A stretch of DNA of 51,984 nucleotides from a virus (IMGVR_UViG_3300049489_000572:1-51984); one strand, 5' to 3'; shown: positions 27,647 to 37,017, counted from the first letter of the stretch. Notes: a model not told the origin generated them from the letters alone. Made by a program: numbers and translations.

Positions 27647-28726
27647 TTATAGGCTACGATCGATGACACCCATGGAGAGCATACGGCTGTCGAGGACGGC
27701 GAAGCCAACCTCTTCCCAACCGTAGATACCCTGCTGCTGCTTACGATGTAGGGTAGGATCGTCGAATACCTGGAACTCCTGACGGATAGGCATTACGAGC
27801 GAGTCGTTAACGGTCTTATCAAAGCCCCAGATCTGGGTCTCGCCAGCGGTTGTGACCTGACCGTTTGCGTCAACAACGTTCGCATTGGTGAGGGTATAAT
27901 CGTTGAACGAACCAGCGGAATCCTTGAAGATACCGTAAGACGAGGTCTGATCGTTGATGTTGAACTTACCAACGGCGCCGAGGTGCTTCAGCTCGGTGAT
28001 CTGGACGTTCCAGATGCGGCCCATACCGGCAGCGGTAAAGATTTCGCGGCGGGTAACTGGGTCGATGTCGGTGTCAGTCCACTCACGAATGTCAGCAGCG
28101 TCCTCTGGGGAAACCCATAGGTCGGTGAGCTGACGGTCGTTACGAACCATTCCTACCATCATCTTGTTGATGAGCTCCTTCGAGAGGTATCCGGCGCCTG
28201 GGGCAGCGGATGCAACCTCGAAGATTGGGGCGGAGCGAGCCTTTAGAAGGCCCTGGCCCGAGAAGTCAGTGGTACCAGCGGGTACAAGTACGCGCCAGCC
28301 CGACTCCTCCTCATACTCAGCGATAGCACGGGCTACGTTCTTTGCGGCGCGAGTAGCAATATCAACGCGACCATCACGAGCGTAGGTTAGCTTCCACTGA
28401 GCAGATGCATCGATGGAGAAGGTTGGGACGTATACGTCCTCGCCAACGCCTTCGATGAAGTTCTGGGCAGCATAGCCAAGACCAGGAAGTACCCAAACTG
28501 GTACCTCAAAGTCATCAGCTACTGGATATACAGCCTGGGCTCCTGGTCCAAGACGCTCCTCGGCAAATAGCCCACGAACTACTGAGCGGAGCTTGATCTC
28601 CTGGAGAATTGGCACTGTAAGAGCAGCCGCAAACTCCTTAAATGCGGCCTTACCCTCGGCTGTCTCATGGCAAGCAGCGGTTGCCTTAAATAGCTGCTGC
28701 ATTTCTTCGAGCTTCATGTCACTCAT
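27647..28726 (-). CDS. Major capsid protein, HK97-like fold
   Basis: This 359-residue protein has a codon-biased, high-expression look and sits between scaffold/decoration genes and a strong terminator. The N-terminus is helical. The body has the usual order: a helix near residues 120-145 (ATRAAKNVARAIAEYEEESG), a 190-220 region (ELINKMMVGMVRNDRQLTDL) that would be the P-domain spine helix, then WVSPEDAADI. The C-terminal segment QQGIYGWEEVGFAVLDSRML is typical of HK97-fold capsid proteins of large phages. AAGGAG precedes the ATG. About 360 residues is normal for the family. The assignment rests on context and these segments. Confidence 0.92.
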   Translation of the reverse strand: MSDMKLEEMQQLFKATAACHETAEGKAAFKEFAAALTVPILQEIKLRSVVRGLFAEERLGPGAQAVYPVADDFEVPVWVLPGLGYAAQNFIEGVGEDVYVPTFSIDASAQWKLTYARDGRVDIATRAAKNVARAIAEYEEESGWRVLVPAGTTDFSGQGLLKARSAPIFEVASAAPGAGYLSKELINKMMVGMVRNDRQLTDLWVSPEDAADIREWTDTDIDPVTRREIFTAAGMGRIWNVQITELKHLGAVGKFNINDQTSSYGIFKDSAGSFNDYTLTNANVVDANGQVTTAGETQIWGFDKTVNDSLVMPIRQEFQVFDDPTLHRKQQQGIYGWEEVGFAVLDSRMLSMGVIDRSL

Positions 28727-28758
28727 TTTACAATCTCCTTATTCGCGCAGTAGGCGTA

Positions 28759-29268
28759 TTAGATAAGAGCCTTGATGCGAAGCATCTTGCCAGCAGCCGC
28801 CTCAGCAGCAGTTAGGCCGTTTAGAGCAACAGCAGCAGCGGCCGCAGCGGAATCCGCGTTGGTATCTGATAGCTTGCCGTCGTCGTCACAATAAAGCAGA
28901 GTACCAGCGGCAATGCCGTCAGAACCCTCGTCTACATACTGATCGGTCTCGTAGACTGCTCCTGGTCCCATTGCAACAGCAACTGGATCGCCGACGTAAG
29001 CGTCGGAAGAACCCATGTCGCTGAGGAAACGGAAGCCTGGAGGCATCTCAGAAGACTCGAGCTTAACCTTCTGCATCAACCAGCCGAGGACGGTTGGCTG
29101 AGCAGAAATATCACTAACAACATCTACCTTGGCGCGGCCATCATCGGTCTCGCCTGTAATACGTACCAGTCTTCCTGCAGGAACAGGAGCCGAGTTCGCC
29201 TCAGTGCTAGCTGAATCGAAGCTGCAGAACTGGTTTTCTACCATTGGGTGTCTAACTAGAAATGTCAT
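28759..29268 (-). CDS. Head decoration / capsid stabilising protein
   Basis: This encodes 169 residues with strand-rich segments (GRLVRITGETDDGRAKVDVV, GDPVAVAMGPGAVYETDQY, GTLLYCDDDGKLSDT) and an Ala-rich end (SAAAAAAVALNGLTAAEAAA). It lies directly upstream of the major capsid gene, where lambda gpD-type and DUF2190-type decoration proteins sit. The beta-barrel pattern agrees. Function is inferred from position and fold pattern. Confidence 0.75.
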   Translation of the reverse strand: MTFLVRHPMVENQFCSFDSASTEANSAPVPAGRLVRITGETDDGRAKVDVVSDISAQPTVLGWLMQKVKLESSEMPPGFRFLSDMGSSDAYVGDPVAVAMGPGAVYETDQYVDEGSDGIAAGTLLYCDDDGKLSDTNADSAAAAAAVALNGLTAAEAAAGKMLRIKALI

Positions 29269-29283
29269 CTTTTATTCTCCTAA

Positions 29284-30015
29284 TTATTTATTATCCATTA
29301 GCTTTGCTAGGCTATGGGCAAATTCTAGATACTTCTTCTTTAGGGTTGGAGTTTCAACAGTCTCAACATCCAAAGCGCCAGCTGCAGCTGCCTCTTCCTT
29401 CTTAATAGCGGGAGGAGCTACTTCTACAACTTCCTCTGTCTCAACATTGGTTTCGTCAGCTACTTCAGCAGCAACCTCAGTAGTGGTCTCGGCTAGAGAT
29501 GCAGCCAACTCGGCACGAAGCTCAACCAGCTCATCACGATAAGAAGCGAACTCCTCATCAGTCATGGCGCCAATCTTGCTCTTCTGTGCTTCGAGCTTCT
29601 CTCCAGACTTAAGAACCTTTGCCTCAGCCAGCTCAGCAACTCGTGCATCTAGTACACGGGCAGCCTCTGCTGCATTAACAACGGTCTCAGCAGCAAAAGC
29701 ACGCTGCTCAGCAGAAGCAAGCTTCTCTTCAAGGCTCTTTAGTTCAGCCTCCTGGGAAGCGATCTGCTCCTCTAGCTCCTTGGTCTTGGCAAGGATATCC
29801 TCAACCTGCTTCTGTAGTGCCTTGTTCTCGTCACCGGACTTCGCGAGCTCCTCCTCCTTATTGGTCAACTTCTGGATCAGCTCACCTACCGTAGCCTCGG
29901 CAGACTGGAGTACCTCCCCGATCTTATCGAGCTGGGCGGCCTCTGGGAGACCACTCAAAGCATCCTTTAGGACCTTTGTAATCTCCTTCTTGACATCGTC
30001 ATGTATCGTCATCAT
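29284..30015 (-). CDS. Capsid scaffolding protein
   Basis: This encodes 243 residues, acidic and almost wholly coiled coil from residue 40 to 165 (for example KTKELEEQIASQEAELKSLE). A flexible Glu/Val/Thr-rich stretch follows, then a basic C-terminal helix (KKKYLEFAHSLAKLMDNK) of the kind that binds the capsid protein. It lies between the protease and capsid genes, the standard scaffold position. AGGAG precedes two successive ATG codons (30015 and 30012), so the start may be one residue shorter. Confidence 0.85.
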   Translation of the reverse strand: MMTIHDDVKKEITKVLKDALSGLPEAAQLDKIGEVLQSAEATVGELIQKLTNKEEELAKSGDENKALQKQVEDILAKTKELEEQIASQEAELKSLEEKLASAEQRAFAAETVVNAAEAARVLDARVAELAEAKVLKSGEKLEAQKSKIGAMTDEEFASYRDELVELRAELAASLAETTTEVAAEVADETNVETEEVVEVAPPAIKKEEAAAAGALDVETVETPTLKKKYLEFAHSLAKLMDNK

Positions 30016-30028
30016 AATCTCCTATGGC

Positions 30029-30319
30029 TTAAATAATAATCTGGTAAGTAATCTGCCCCGTGCCAGTTCCAGAGATAATAACGTAGCCATCGAAAGCAGC
30101 ATAGTTAAGCGAGGAAGCTCCGCCATGCTTTGGTGTAGCGACAACGCCGCTGGTGCTCTTGATGCCAGCGCCGGACACTACTGCACGGCCGCTTGTCATC
30201 GTAGTCACACCAGTTAGCATAACTTCTACGCCACCCTTCCCGAGTGCTTCTAGATCTCCGTCTGCATCGAGGAGGACAACTCTCTTCTTTGGAATATTCT
30301 TATAGAAGTCTCTCGACAT
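30029..30319 (-). CDS. Small beta-rich head protein, unknown
   Basis: This encodes 96 residues starting MSRDFYKNIPKKRVVLLDAD. The ATG at 30319 is preferred over the GTG one codon upstream because AGGAGG lies five bases before it. It is strand-rich and Gly/Ser/Thr-rich with no catalytic motif (AFDGYVIISGTGTGQITYQI). It lies between the protease and scaffold genes, so a capsid accessory role is likely. Confidence 0.7.
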   Translation of the reverse strand: MSRDFYKNIPKKRVVLLDADGDLEALGKGGVEVMLTGVTTMTSGRAVVSGAGIKSTSGVVATPKHGGASSLNYAAFDGYVIISGTGTGQITYQIII

Positions 30320-30383
30320 CACTTCCTCCTAGTTGTTGTATTCATTGTTGTTTTTTTGCCAATCCTAGTTAAATATTATTGAC

Positions 30384-30409
30384 AGTATTCAGCGCCTCTT
30401 CCGAATACT
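30384..30409. other. Stem-loop between protease and head-protein genes
   Basis: A 7-bp perfect stem (AGTATTC with GAATACT) and a 12-base loop lie in the 101-bp gap after the protease gene. No U-tract follows on either strand, so it is probably not an intrinsic terminator. It may be an mRNA processing or stability element. Confidence 0.4.
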
Positions 30410-30420
30410 ATCCCTGTGCC

Positions 30421-31656
30421 TTACTGTCTAAATTTTCTCGCCTCATCAAGAAGGTGCTGCAGACTTACAAGAGACTGCTGACCTTCCCTAATCTTCCTTA
30501 CAACTGTCTCATAATCCGCAAGTTCGTCTTTGACAGTTGAAGCAAATACATTTCTCCAACATTCAGGGGCTGTAGCATTTCCAGGACGAGCAGAACACTC
30601 AATGTCGAATAGGTTGCAGTGATGCTCCTTTACGACAGTCGAACCTGGAGGATTAGAATCAATGCCTCCTGGAAGGGAATATAGAGGATACTGGCTAAGA
30701 TCGGTCGCGGGCTCCTCGGTTGAAGGAGCTGGGTAGTTTACAACTTGCTTCTTGTAATGGACGCATGTACCAGGGCGCATCTCATTATAAGGCATTCCTG
30801 CCTTCTCGATCTCCTCACGAATAACCTTGCGTACGACATCTGCTATATTCTCAGTGGGCACGTTAGGCTCCTTCTCAATAGTAGTAATGTCGGCGAGGTT
30901 TATAACAGAAGCATGTTCCTTATTAGAATTGACAAAATCATTAAGGGCGGCGGCTTCGAGAATAACTGAACGCTCATTCGCTGGATTCTTAACAATACCT
31001 ACACCACAGAAGGTAATGTCTCGAAGAACTCTGCCTACCAAATGATAGCCAAGCTCCTTATCTCCGTCCTTCAAATGAACTACGGAACCAACAAGCTTGT
31101 CATAACCGAGCTGTGAGGCCTGGTCGCGAGGGATTACAAGGTCTCCTACCTTAACATCGTAGTCCCTGTAGTAGGCTTCCATAGAAACCATCCACTCGCC
31201 ATTTAGAATATCCATTGCAATCTCAGGAAAGCGGGCCTTGTGAACGATTGCCGAAATAGCAATGTCCATGTCCATCATGTCCATCTGATTGGCCGACATC
31301 TCCTTGAGGAGCTTGTCTGCATCCAGGATCTCTCCGGCGCGGTCGAGGTATACACAATCCATTATCTGACCGATGACCATTCTCTCGTCGTGCTCAATAT
31401 CTACTGCCTTGTTGGCAATAGACTTGCGGGCCTTACAAAGCTCGGAGCCAAAGAAAACGGCACCATTTTTGTTCATTCCAGAAGAAACAAAAATAGCTGT
31501 TAGGTACTGTAGGTCTGGCTGACGATCCTCTTCTGGAGGAAGACCAAGAGAGGCGGCTGCCTTTGAAAGTGAAGCCTTCTCTACCTTTAGAGGAGCGAGT
31601 ACAGTTATCTTTTCGAACTTATTTTCTGTCGCTGTCAAGGGCTTCCTCGCTTTCAA
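30421..31656 (-). CDS. Prohead maturation protease
   Basis: This encodes 411 residues. Residues about 50-240 form the protease domain: a likely catalytic His in VDIEHDERMVIGQI (His89) and a likely catalytic Ser in GEWMVSMEAYY (Ser158), followed by GVGIVKNPANERSV. This His/Ser pattern is that of the herpesvirus-like/HK97-like prohead protease fold that cleaves scaffold and capsid precursors. The C-terminal 170 residues (after about 240) are an extension with Cys residues, including HHCNLFDIECSA. The frame opens at a TTG (31656); a second TTG at 31638, behind GAGGAAG, is an alternative start. It overlaps the small upstream gene by 38 bp. Confidence 0.85.
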   Translation of the reverse strand: MKARKPLTATENKFEKITVLAPLKVEKASLSKAAASLGLPPEEDRQPDLQYLTAIFVSSGMNKNGAVFFGSELCKARKSIANKAVDIEHDERMVIGQIMDCVYLDRAGEILDADKLLKEMSANQMDMMDMDIAISAIVHKARFPEIAMDILNGEWMVSMEAYYRDYDVKVGDLVIPRDQASQLGYDKLVGSVVHLKDGDKELGYHLVGRVLRDITFCGVGIVKNPANERSVILEAAALNDFVNSNKEHASVINLADITTIEKEPNVPTENIADVVRKVIREEIEKAGMPYNEMRPGTCVHYKKQVVNYPAPSTEEPATDLSQYPLYSLPGGIDSNPPGSTVVKEHHCNLFDIECSARPGNATAPECWRNVFASTVKDELADYETVVRKIREGQQSLVSLQHLLDEARKFRQ

Positions 31657-31756
31657 TCGGTTCGATTTCGTCTATGCCTAACTCGCAGCACAGCCTCTTA
31701 AATACCACTAACGCTTCCCCAAGTTCTTTCTCTATCTGAAAGTCTTCTTCTAGCAT
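31619..31756 (-). CDS. Small acidic protein between portal and protease, unknown
   Basis: This encodes 45 residues starting MLEEDFQIEKELGEALVVF. AGGAG lies seven bases before the ATG, and the frame closes with TAA inside the start of the protease gene. It is acidic (13 Asp/Glu in the last 30 residues) with a CysCys pair. It is easily missed because of its length. The overlap suggests translational coupling to the protease. No family was recognised. Confidence 0.7.
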   Translation of the reverse strand: MLEEDFQIEKELGEALVVFKRLCCELGIDEIEPIESEEALDSDRK

Positions 31757-31773
31757 TGTGGACTCCTGAAGGT

Positions 31774-33633
31774 TCAGGACTTCTTTGGTACCTTCTTTTT
31801 TGCCGCCTTAATCTTCTTTAGTGCGGCTTCTAGATCATTAAGATCAGTGATGCCAAGTTTCTCCAGTAATTGGCTCATCGCTGCCTCGGCCGATACTTCT
31901 GGCTTCGATGGAACCGTCTCATCTTTCGCATCTGGAGTCTTGGCGGGTCTCCCACGAGGCCTTCCCTCAGAAGGAGTTCCCTTTGGTGTACCTTGTACGG
32001 GCTGCTTAGCACTTTGCTGGAAAGGAGATCCTATAATTCCTAGAACTCCGTCCTCAACCAGCTGCATCTCTTCCTTCATCTGAGAGATCTCAGTATCAGG
32101 ATCAAACCCAAGCTTCTTCTGGCCCGTTGCGTAAGAAATCATTCTTCTATCAACGAGACCCTGGATGATAGTCATCATCTGAATCTCATCACGAAGAGCC
32201 ATGTCGTCGAAGCGGACCTTTGGAATTCTATCAAATCCCATTGACTGCGCTATTGATCTATACTCATTATAGATCCAACGCTGTACCTGACGACGTGCGT
32301 AGTTGATTTCTTCTATTACAGACTTGATCGCCCAGTCAACAGAGGTGTCGGACCCATCTCCCAAACCGTCAATGAGGGCCCTCACGAGGCCGATACCAGC
32401 AGTTATATCACCATTAACCTGGGCATACTTTTCTGGTCCAAGAATCTGGCCGACTTCTGGGGTAGTAATCTTTTCTACGTTTAGAGTGTGGTTCCAGACA
32501 ACTTTGAAAGACTTCGATACAGTATCGAACATCTCACCGACACGCTCCAAAACTTCCTGCTTGTTAACTGGATACTGATCATTACCAACTGTTATCTTAA
32601 GGATGTAATTGGTAATACCATCAAGAGTGCTATAGTCAGCATTCCTGAGCTCATTCTTGAACTCTAGAGCCTCAAAAGCACGAGATCCTCTTGGGAGAGG
32701 ATACCTTTCATAAGGCATCTTACGATAGTCGACCTCGCCAAGCAGGGCAGGATCAAGAGGAATATCTTTGCCATCTTTGATGGCCCTCTTCCATTCCGCA
32801 GGTAGGTTTTGTAGGATCTTCTTCTGGAAATCTGACAATTCAGAAGAAGGCATCTCCATCATCTTCTTGATATCCTCTCCAGCCTTAGCCTTCAAGTAAG
32901 TGACAGCCTGGCCAAAGAGCATGCTGCCTTTAATATCAATTAGAGTTGGATTTAAAACTGTATAGTGAATAGGAATAAAGGTATTTGAATACCTATTCTT
33001 CTTCAATGAGGTCTCTTTAAGAACGCTAGCAGAAACCTTAGGAGCCTTCTGCCCCGGAACGCTTGCATTAAATCCTACCTTAGGCTCATACTTACCAAGG
33101 AGCTTGTAGGTACGAACCATACCCACGCGGAAGAAATCAAAGAATATCTTCTCTACGATGTCGTCAAAATTAGTGTCGACTACCCATGAGTCAAAGAAGT
33201 TCTTAATGGTCAAATCATCAATGTCGTTCTCAAATCCCTTTGCTGCAAAATTTGTGAGGACATTAATAGAAGCACCATATACATCTTTAACACGGTAGTA
33301 GTTGATCGATCTTTCGTAGAGTTCCTGGGGGCTGGCCTTCAATACAGAAGACTTTGCCAAATCCAAATCATCTCTCGAAAGAGGATCAACACTGATGGTT
33401 CTTAGAGAAGACATCTCTCTGTTAAGAGCGGAAACCTCTCCTACAGTATCCGACACGTAGGATGTTTCTCTATCTACAATTTCCACGCCCTCTGGGAGGG
33501 TAGGGGCATCAGGACCGCCTTTTACAGCTACCTGCATACTCAAAGAGCCGTTCTTCAATTCTGCAGAACGGATTTCTAGGTTATCGTACTTCTTCCCTAG
33601 CGTCTTGAGTGTTTTCTCTAAATCCTTATCCAT
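31774..33633 (-). CDS. Portal protein, with AT-hook-like C-terminus
   Basis: This 619-residue protein follows the large terminase gene by 3 bp and precedes the protease, the standard portal position. Portal proteins form the dodecameric DNA channel at one capsid vertex. The middle (YYRVKDVYGASINVLTNFA; ALEFKNELRNADYSTLDGIT) and the helical region near 440-530 (VIEEINYARRQVQRWIYNEY) fit the wing and stem/clip layout. Near residue 560 a basic segment RPRGRPAKTP, with an RGRP core, matches an AT-hook, a minor-groove DNA-binding motif unusual in portals. The last 60 residues are a helical Lys-rich tail. Confidence 0.9.
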   Translation of the reverse strand: MDKDLEKTLKTLGKKYDNLEIRSAELKNGSLSMQVAVKGGPDAPTLPEGVEIVDRETSYVSDTVGEVSALNREMSSLRTISVDPLSRDDLDLAKSSVLKASPQELYERSINYYRVKDVYGASINVLTNFAAKGFENDIDDLTIKNFFDSWVVDTNFDDIVEKIFFDFFRVGMVRTYKLLGKYEPKVGFNASVPGQKAPKVSASVLKETSLKKNRYSNTFIPIHYTVLNPTLIDIKGSMLFGQAVTYLKAKAGEDIKKMMEMPSSELSDFQKKILQNLPAEWKRAIKDGKDIPLDPALLGEVDYRKMPYERYPLPRGSRAFEALEFKNELRNADYSTLDGITNYILKITVGNDQYPVNKQEVLERVGEMFDTVSKSFKVVWNHTLNVEKITTPEVGQILGPEKYAQVNGDITAGIGLVRALIDGLGDGSDTSVDWAIKSVIEEINYARRQVQRWIYNEYRSIAQSMGFDRIPKVRFDDMALRDEIQMMTIIQGLVDRRMISYATGQKKLGFDPDTEISQMKEEMQLVEDGVLGIIGSPFQQSAKQPVQGTPKGTPSEGRPRGRPAKTPDAKDETVPSKPEVSAEAAMSQLLEKLGITDLNDLEAALKKIKAAKKKVPKKS

Positions 33634-33636
33634 GCC

Positions 33637-35397
33637 TTACTTCCCAGTAGGTTTAAATGTTTTCCTAAATGCCCAACTATTCACTGGAGAATTGATAACA
33701 TCAAGTTCTCTACTCAGATTATTAGTTGATGTAGGAAGAGCTGGTAGCTTAATATTCTCTACTATCCCCAACTCAAGAAGCCCTTTTACTTCCTGGTTGT
33801 ACATGTTTAAATCGTAAGTCTTCTTGGCCGCCAAGATAAATGCGGTATAAAGGTCCTTCTTCTGCGAGGCGTGACCTCCACCAGAAGGAACGTCAAAGTG
33901 AGCTACACCTGATTTACTCTGAGTAATCTCAATAAGCATCAACTGGCGAAGCATCTTGGTGACTGTTTCGTACGCTAGCTCTTTTTCTTCTAACTCCTCT
34001 ATAGAACCAGAAAACGATTGAGGAGGCTGAGGGAATGAAATCCAATCATTCTCCATCAAGTTGACAGAAGCGTAAACAGCATCAGCGTTTGACTGGGGGC
34101 TGGGCTTAAATAGATGGAGCATTCTCCTACCATTCAAACCTACTGTCGTATCGTCATCGACATCAAGAAGACAATCATTATGGAATCTTCTCTCTTCAGC
34201 TAGAAGATCCTTAAGGGCGAGACCACCACCACCTGCACCAGCATCAAGATGGACCGCAACAACATTGTAGTCTCTGCAGATGTCTATAACTTCTTTTGCC
34301 ATTGCAGGGAACTCTTTGTTGTAGTGCTCCCACGCGCGTACTACTTGTCCCGGCTGTCCTAGCTCAATAAGACACATTGCAAATCCGTCGGAGGCGCGGG
34401 CGGGGTCGACTCCTAGTACGTACTGCTTTCCAGGCTCACCCTTTAACTTTATAGTGTGCTTACCTAGACGCCTGCAGTGCTCTATTAGGGACGCCTTAAA
34501 GATGCCTGCTGAGTCTGCTTCCCATAGAGCCTCATACTCCATGTTGAATTGGATCTTAGACATGTTGGCGCGGGCGTTCTTGATGTTATCTTCATCAAGG
34601 AAGCCCGGAGGCATAGTTCTGTAGGAGATTTCATGCACCGCGTACTTATCATCCCCAGAAAGTTCAAGCTCTTTATAGTTCTTGAGAATGTCGTACATAT
34701 GATTGAAGGTGAAGTATGCCGAAGAAGACATGATAATCTTGTTGGCGTTACCTTCTTCAAATTCTTCCCTAGTGGCCTTACCGGCCTTAACCAGTGCTTC
34801 AATCCTACGAAGCCTCTTGACATTCTCCATGGGCTCCGCTACAGTAGCACCCATGGGACGAATAACAGTGTTAAAGATCTCGGCCGGGATCTGTGCAAAC
34901 TCATCTGCCATGATGCAGTAGTAACGAGCACCACGAATCTTTGCTCCGTCTCCGAGAGGAATCGCCTCAATCATTGAGGGAGCAGCATATCCTGCCTGCT
35001 TAAAATTCAGGTAACATCTATCGCTTGCGCGTGTAGGCTTCTGAACAGTGGCTTCCTGCAGAAGAGGGGCTTTTGACCAAATCTTATCCACCTCTGCAAA
35101 AATCAATTTAGCCTGACGAAAGGAAGGAGCGAGAAGACCAATCTTCTGGCCTGGCCAGAGTAGGGCCCACAAACAAGCAAAAGTGGCCTGCAGATAGGTC
35201 TTACCACAACCACGACCAGCACTCACAATCACATAGTTCTTGAACCACATGTCCTCAAAAATCTTCTGCTGAGGAACAGCAAGTTCAACTCTTAGTAGGT
35301 CTTCAGCGGCTATAACAGGATTCTCTCGATAAAACTTTATAAGTTCTATCTCTTTCTTAAGATCAAGAGTGTCCTGGGTCGTTAGGCCGTTATTCAA
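33637..35397 (-). CDS. terL: Terminase large subunit
   Basis: This encodes 586 residues. It packages DNA into the prohead by ATP hydrolysis and cuts concatemers. Walker A is SAGRGCGKT (residues 59-67). Walker B is CIMADEF, with Asp165-Glu166. The nuclease domain has YVLGVDPARASDG (Asp331) and AVHLDAGAGGGG (Asp385). A third acidic residue probably lies in KKDLYTAF near the C-terminus. Length and motif order are normal for the family. The reading frame opens at a TTG at 35397, overlapping the small-subunit stop by 8 bp, with GGAAA upstream; no nearby ATG or GTG fits better. Confidence 0.97.
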   Translation of the reverse strand: MNNGLTTQDTLDLKKEIELIKFYRENPVIAAEDLLRVELAVPQQKIFEDMWFKNYVIVSAGRGCGKTYLQATFACLWALLWPGQKIGLLAPSFRQAKLIFAEVDKIWSKAPLLQEATVQKPTRASDRCYLNFKQAGYAAPSMIEAIPLGDGAKIRGARYYCIMADEFAQIPAEIFNTVIRPMGATVAEPMENVKRLRRIEALVKAGKATREEFEEGNANKIIMSSSAYFTFNHMYDILKNYKELELSGDDKYAVHEISYRTMPPGFLDEDNIKNARANMSKIQFNMEYEALWEADSAGIFKASLIEHCRRLGKHTIKLKGEPGKQYVLGVDPARASDGFAMCLIELGQPGQVVRAWEHYNKEFPAMAKEVIDICRDYNVVAVHLDAGAGGGGLALKDLLAEERRFHNDCLLDVDDDTTVGLNGRRMLHLFKPSPQSNADAVYASVNLMENDWISFPQPPQSFSGSIEELEEKELAYETVTKMLRQLMLIEITQSKSGVAHFDVPSGGGHASQKKDLYTAFILAAKKTYDLNMYNQEVKGLLELGIVENIKLPALPTSTNNLSRELDVINSPVNSWAFRKTFKPTGK

Positions 35398-36130
35398 TCA
35401 AATTTCCGTTCTCGTCGCGGAGAGGAGGTTGAAAGCTTTCTCTCTCCTTTTCCAAGTCGTCCATTCTCTTCTTGAAGTCCAGCTTCTTTTGTTCATCAAG
35501 ATGGGCGGCGAGGTCCACAATACTAAGTGCAGGCTTTGTCTTTAAATCAATCCTGTCTACGCGGCGGTTAGCTAGGTTCTGCTTAACCTTATCTGAGTGT
35601 TTACGAAATCTCTCGATTGTGCCGCTTGCTTCAAGGACAAGCTTGTCGCCCTTCAAAGCTGTAGTTAGGATTCTAATCTCAAGTACCCTATTTAAAGCAA
35701 GGGTGACAATGTCGTCTATGTCAGAAAAAGATAGCTCTTTGAAATCAAAGTCTTTTACGAACGCCTTGATAGTATTATAGAACACCTCCTGCTCGTTTCG
35801 GTCCTTCAGAACCTTTCGTGCAGGCAAGATGTTCTCAATAATGGATATATCGAAATCTGGACCTAAAATAGTTGAAGGATCTATGTCTTCTTCTACTTCA
35901 ACAACCTTTAGATTATCGATGGCCTTTTGCTTGGCTTCTTTAGATCTCTTATTATACTGAGCCAGATTCTTCCTTGAATTAGGATTATTTCTGGCTTTTG
36001 GATGGGAGGGCTCTTCCTTTGCGAGTTCTTCCTCGGTAGGAGGCTCTACAACCTTCCAATCTTTTTCTATGATCTCTTCTACCTTTTCTGTTCCTAGCTT
36101 TTCTTCAAGGTCCTTGATTATGGTAGACAT
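35390..36130 (-). CDS. Putative terminase small subunit
   Basis: This 246-residue, strongly charged helical protein lies immediately before the large terminase and overlaps it by 8 bp, the usual place of the small subunit that recognises the packaging site. The N-terminal region has ARNNPNSRKNLAQYNKRS, a basic segment of the kind seen in small terminases. The centre is helical (FDFKELSFSDIDDIVTLALN). I see no clear helix-turn-helix motif, so the call rests mainly on position. Confidence 0.7.
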   Translation of the reverse strand: MSTIIKDLEEKLGTEKVEEIIEKDWKVVEPPTEEELAKEEPSHPKARNNPNSRKNLAQYNKRSKEAKQKAIDNLKVVEVEEDIDPSTILGPDFDISIIENILPARKVLKDRNEQEVFYNTIKAFVKDFDFKELSFSDIDDIVTLALNRVLEIRILTTALKGDKLVLEASGTIERFRKHSDKVKQNLANRRVDRIDLKTKPALSIVDLAAHLDEQKKLDFKKRMDDLEKERESFQPPLRDENGNLIE

Positions 36131-36138
36131 CGATTTAC

Positions 36139-36669
36139 CTATAGTGTTCTTCTATCTATAACATCTAGATCTTCTGGACTAAATACAAACTTCATAGTCT
36201 TATTTGACACATTCATGTCAACACGAACCGTATTTGATGAAATATCTATTACAGTACCTGTGTTGCCCGAGAATACACCACCATTGACCCTAACGGCGTC
36301 GCCAACATGAAACTTCTTAACCGCCTCGTTGTTGACCACTTCTAATTTCTGCAAACTGTTTACAGAAACGAGGTCGGCCGGCGTGCAGGGCCCTACATAA
36401 GTACTAATGAATGGATGCTTATTCAGCTTTAACCAAACCTTTGGATTCTTCTCGTCGTGAGCGTACTGAAGAAACATATACCCAGAATAAAGAGGAACCT
36501 TGCTCTTCTTCGCTTCTCCGCTCTTAAGAACTCGCTCTTTCGTTACGGTGGGGTAAAGGACTTGCTTTACCTCTGGAACGCTTTCTTCAATGTACTTCTT
36601 AACTGTATCAAACTTCCCAGTTTTTACAGACCAGACAAACCACTGAAGCTTCTCTGAATTACTTTCCAC
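36139..36669 (-). CDS. NusG-like transcription elongation factor
   Basis: This encodes 176 residues. NusG family proteins bind the RNA polymerase clamp and change pausing and termination. Residues 9-95 form a NusG N-terminal domain (LQWFVWSVKTGKFDTVKKYI, then YSGYMFLQYA). Residues 118-173 form a KOW domain (VGDAVRVNGGVFSGNTGTVI). I place the start at a GTG at 36669 because GGAGAG lies five bases upstream and the protein then begins like other NusGs; longer forms from 36702 or 36726 exist. It overlaps the upstream gene by 11 bp. It sits between a zinc-ribbon gene and the terminase genes in the long late operon, so an operon-specific antiterminator like RfaH or LoaP is an attractive inference. 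Confidence 0.88.
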   Translation of the reverse strand: MESNSEKLQWFVWSVKTGKFDTVKKYIEESVPEVKQVLYPTVTKERVLKSGEAKKSKVPLYSGYMFLQYAHDEKNPKVWLKLNKHPFISTYVGPCTPADLVSVNSLQKLEVVNNEAVKKFHVGDAVRVNGGVFSGNTGTVIDISSNTVRVDMNVSNKTMKFVFSPEDLDVIDRRTL

Positions 36670-37015
36670 TAATACTCTCCAAGTAAGCTTCGAGGGCTTC
36701 ATCAGTCTCGAACCTATTCTCTTCATCTACGCGGAAGTAGGCTCGGCATTGAGTGCATGTAGTACCACAGGTATTCTTGTTAACCATACAGACATTACGA
36801 CACTCAGTACAGACAGCAGCGATGTCTCTTCTAGGCTGAGTACTTTTAGGAGGCTTAATAAATGTAAAAGGAAGGTTCTTCTGATCAGCGGCTTTATTGC
36901 CCTTCTGAATCATTTCCTTATACTTCTTTGAGCCCTTGGCATGCTTATTAGGGGCTTCTCGGTTTTTACTGTCCGAGTAAGAAGTGCCTCTACCTGTCAA
37001 ATCTCTTACTACCAT
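36659..37015 (-). CDS. Zinc-ribbon protein, unknown
   Basis: This encodes 118 residues. A CxxC-x13-CxxC-type zinc ribbon sits near residues 70-90 (CTECRNVCM, then CGTTCTQC). Before it lies a basic linker (NKHAKGSKKYKEMIQKGNKA), suggesting nucleic-acid binding. It may be a small transcription or DNA-processing factor, next to the NusG-like gene. No family name can be given. Confidence 0.7.
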   Translation of the reverse strand: MVVRDLTGRGTSYSDSKNREAPNKHAKGSKKYKEMIQKGNKAADQKNLPFTFIKPPKSTQPRRDIAAVCTECRNVCMVNKNTCGTTCTQCRAYFRVDEENRFETDEALEAYLESISGK

Positions 37016-37017
37016 GA

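Noticed and set aside
30379-30410. Plus-strand TTGACA as a promoter
   Set aside because: No -10 box lies at 16-18 bp, and no plus-strand gene follows.
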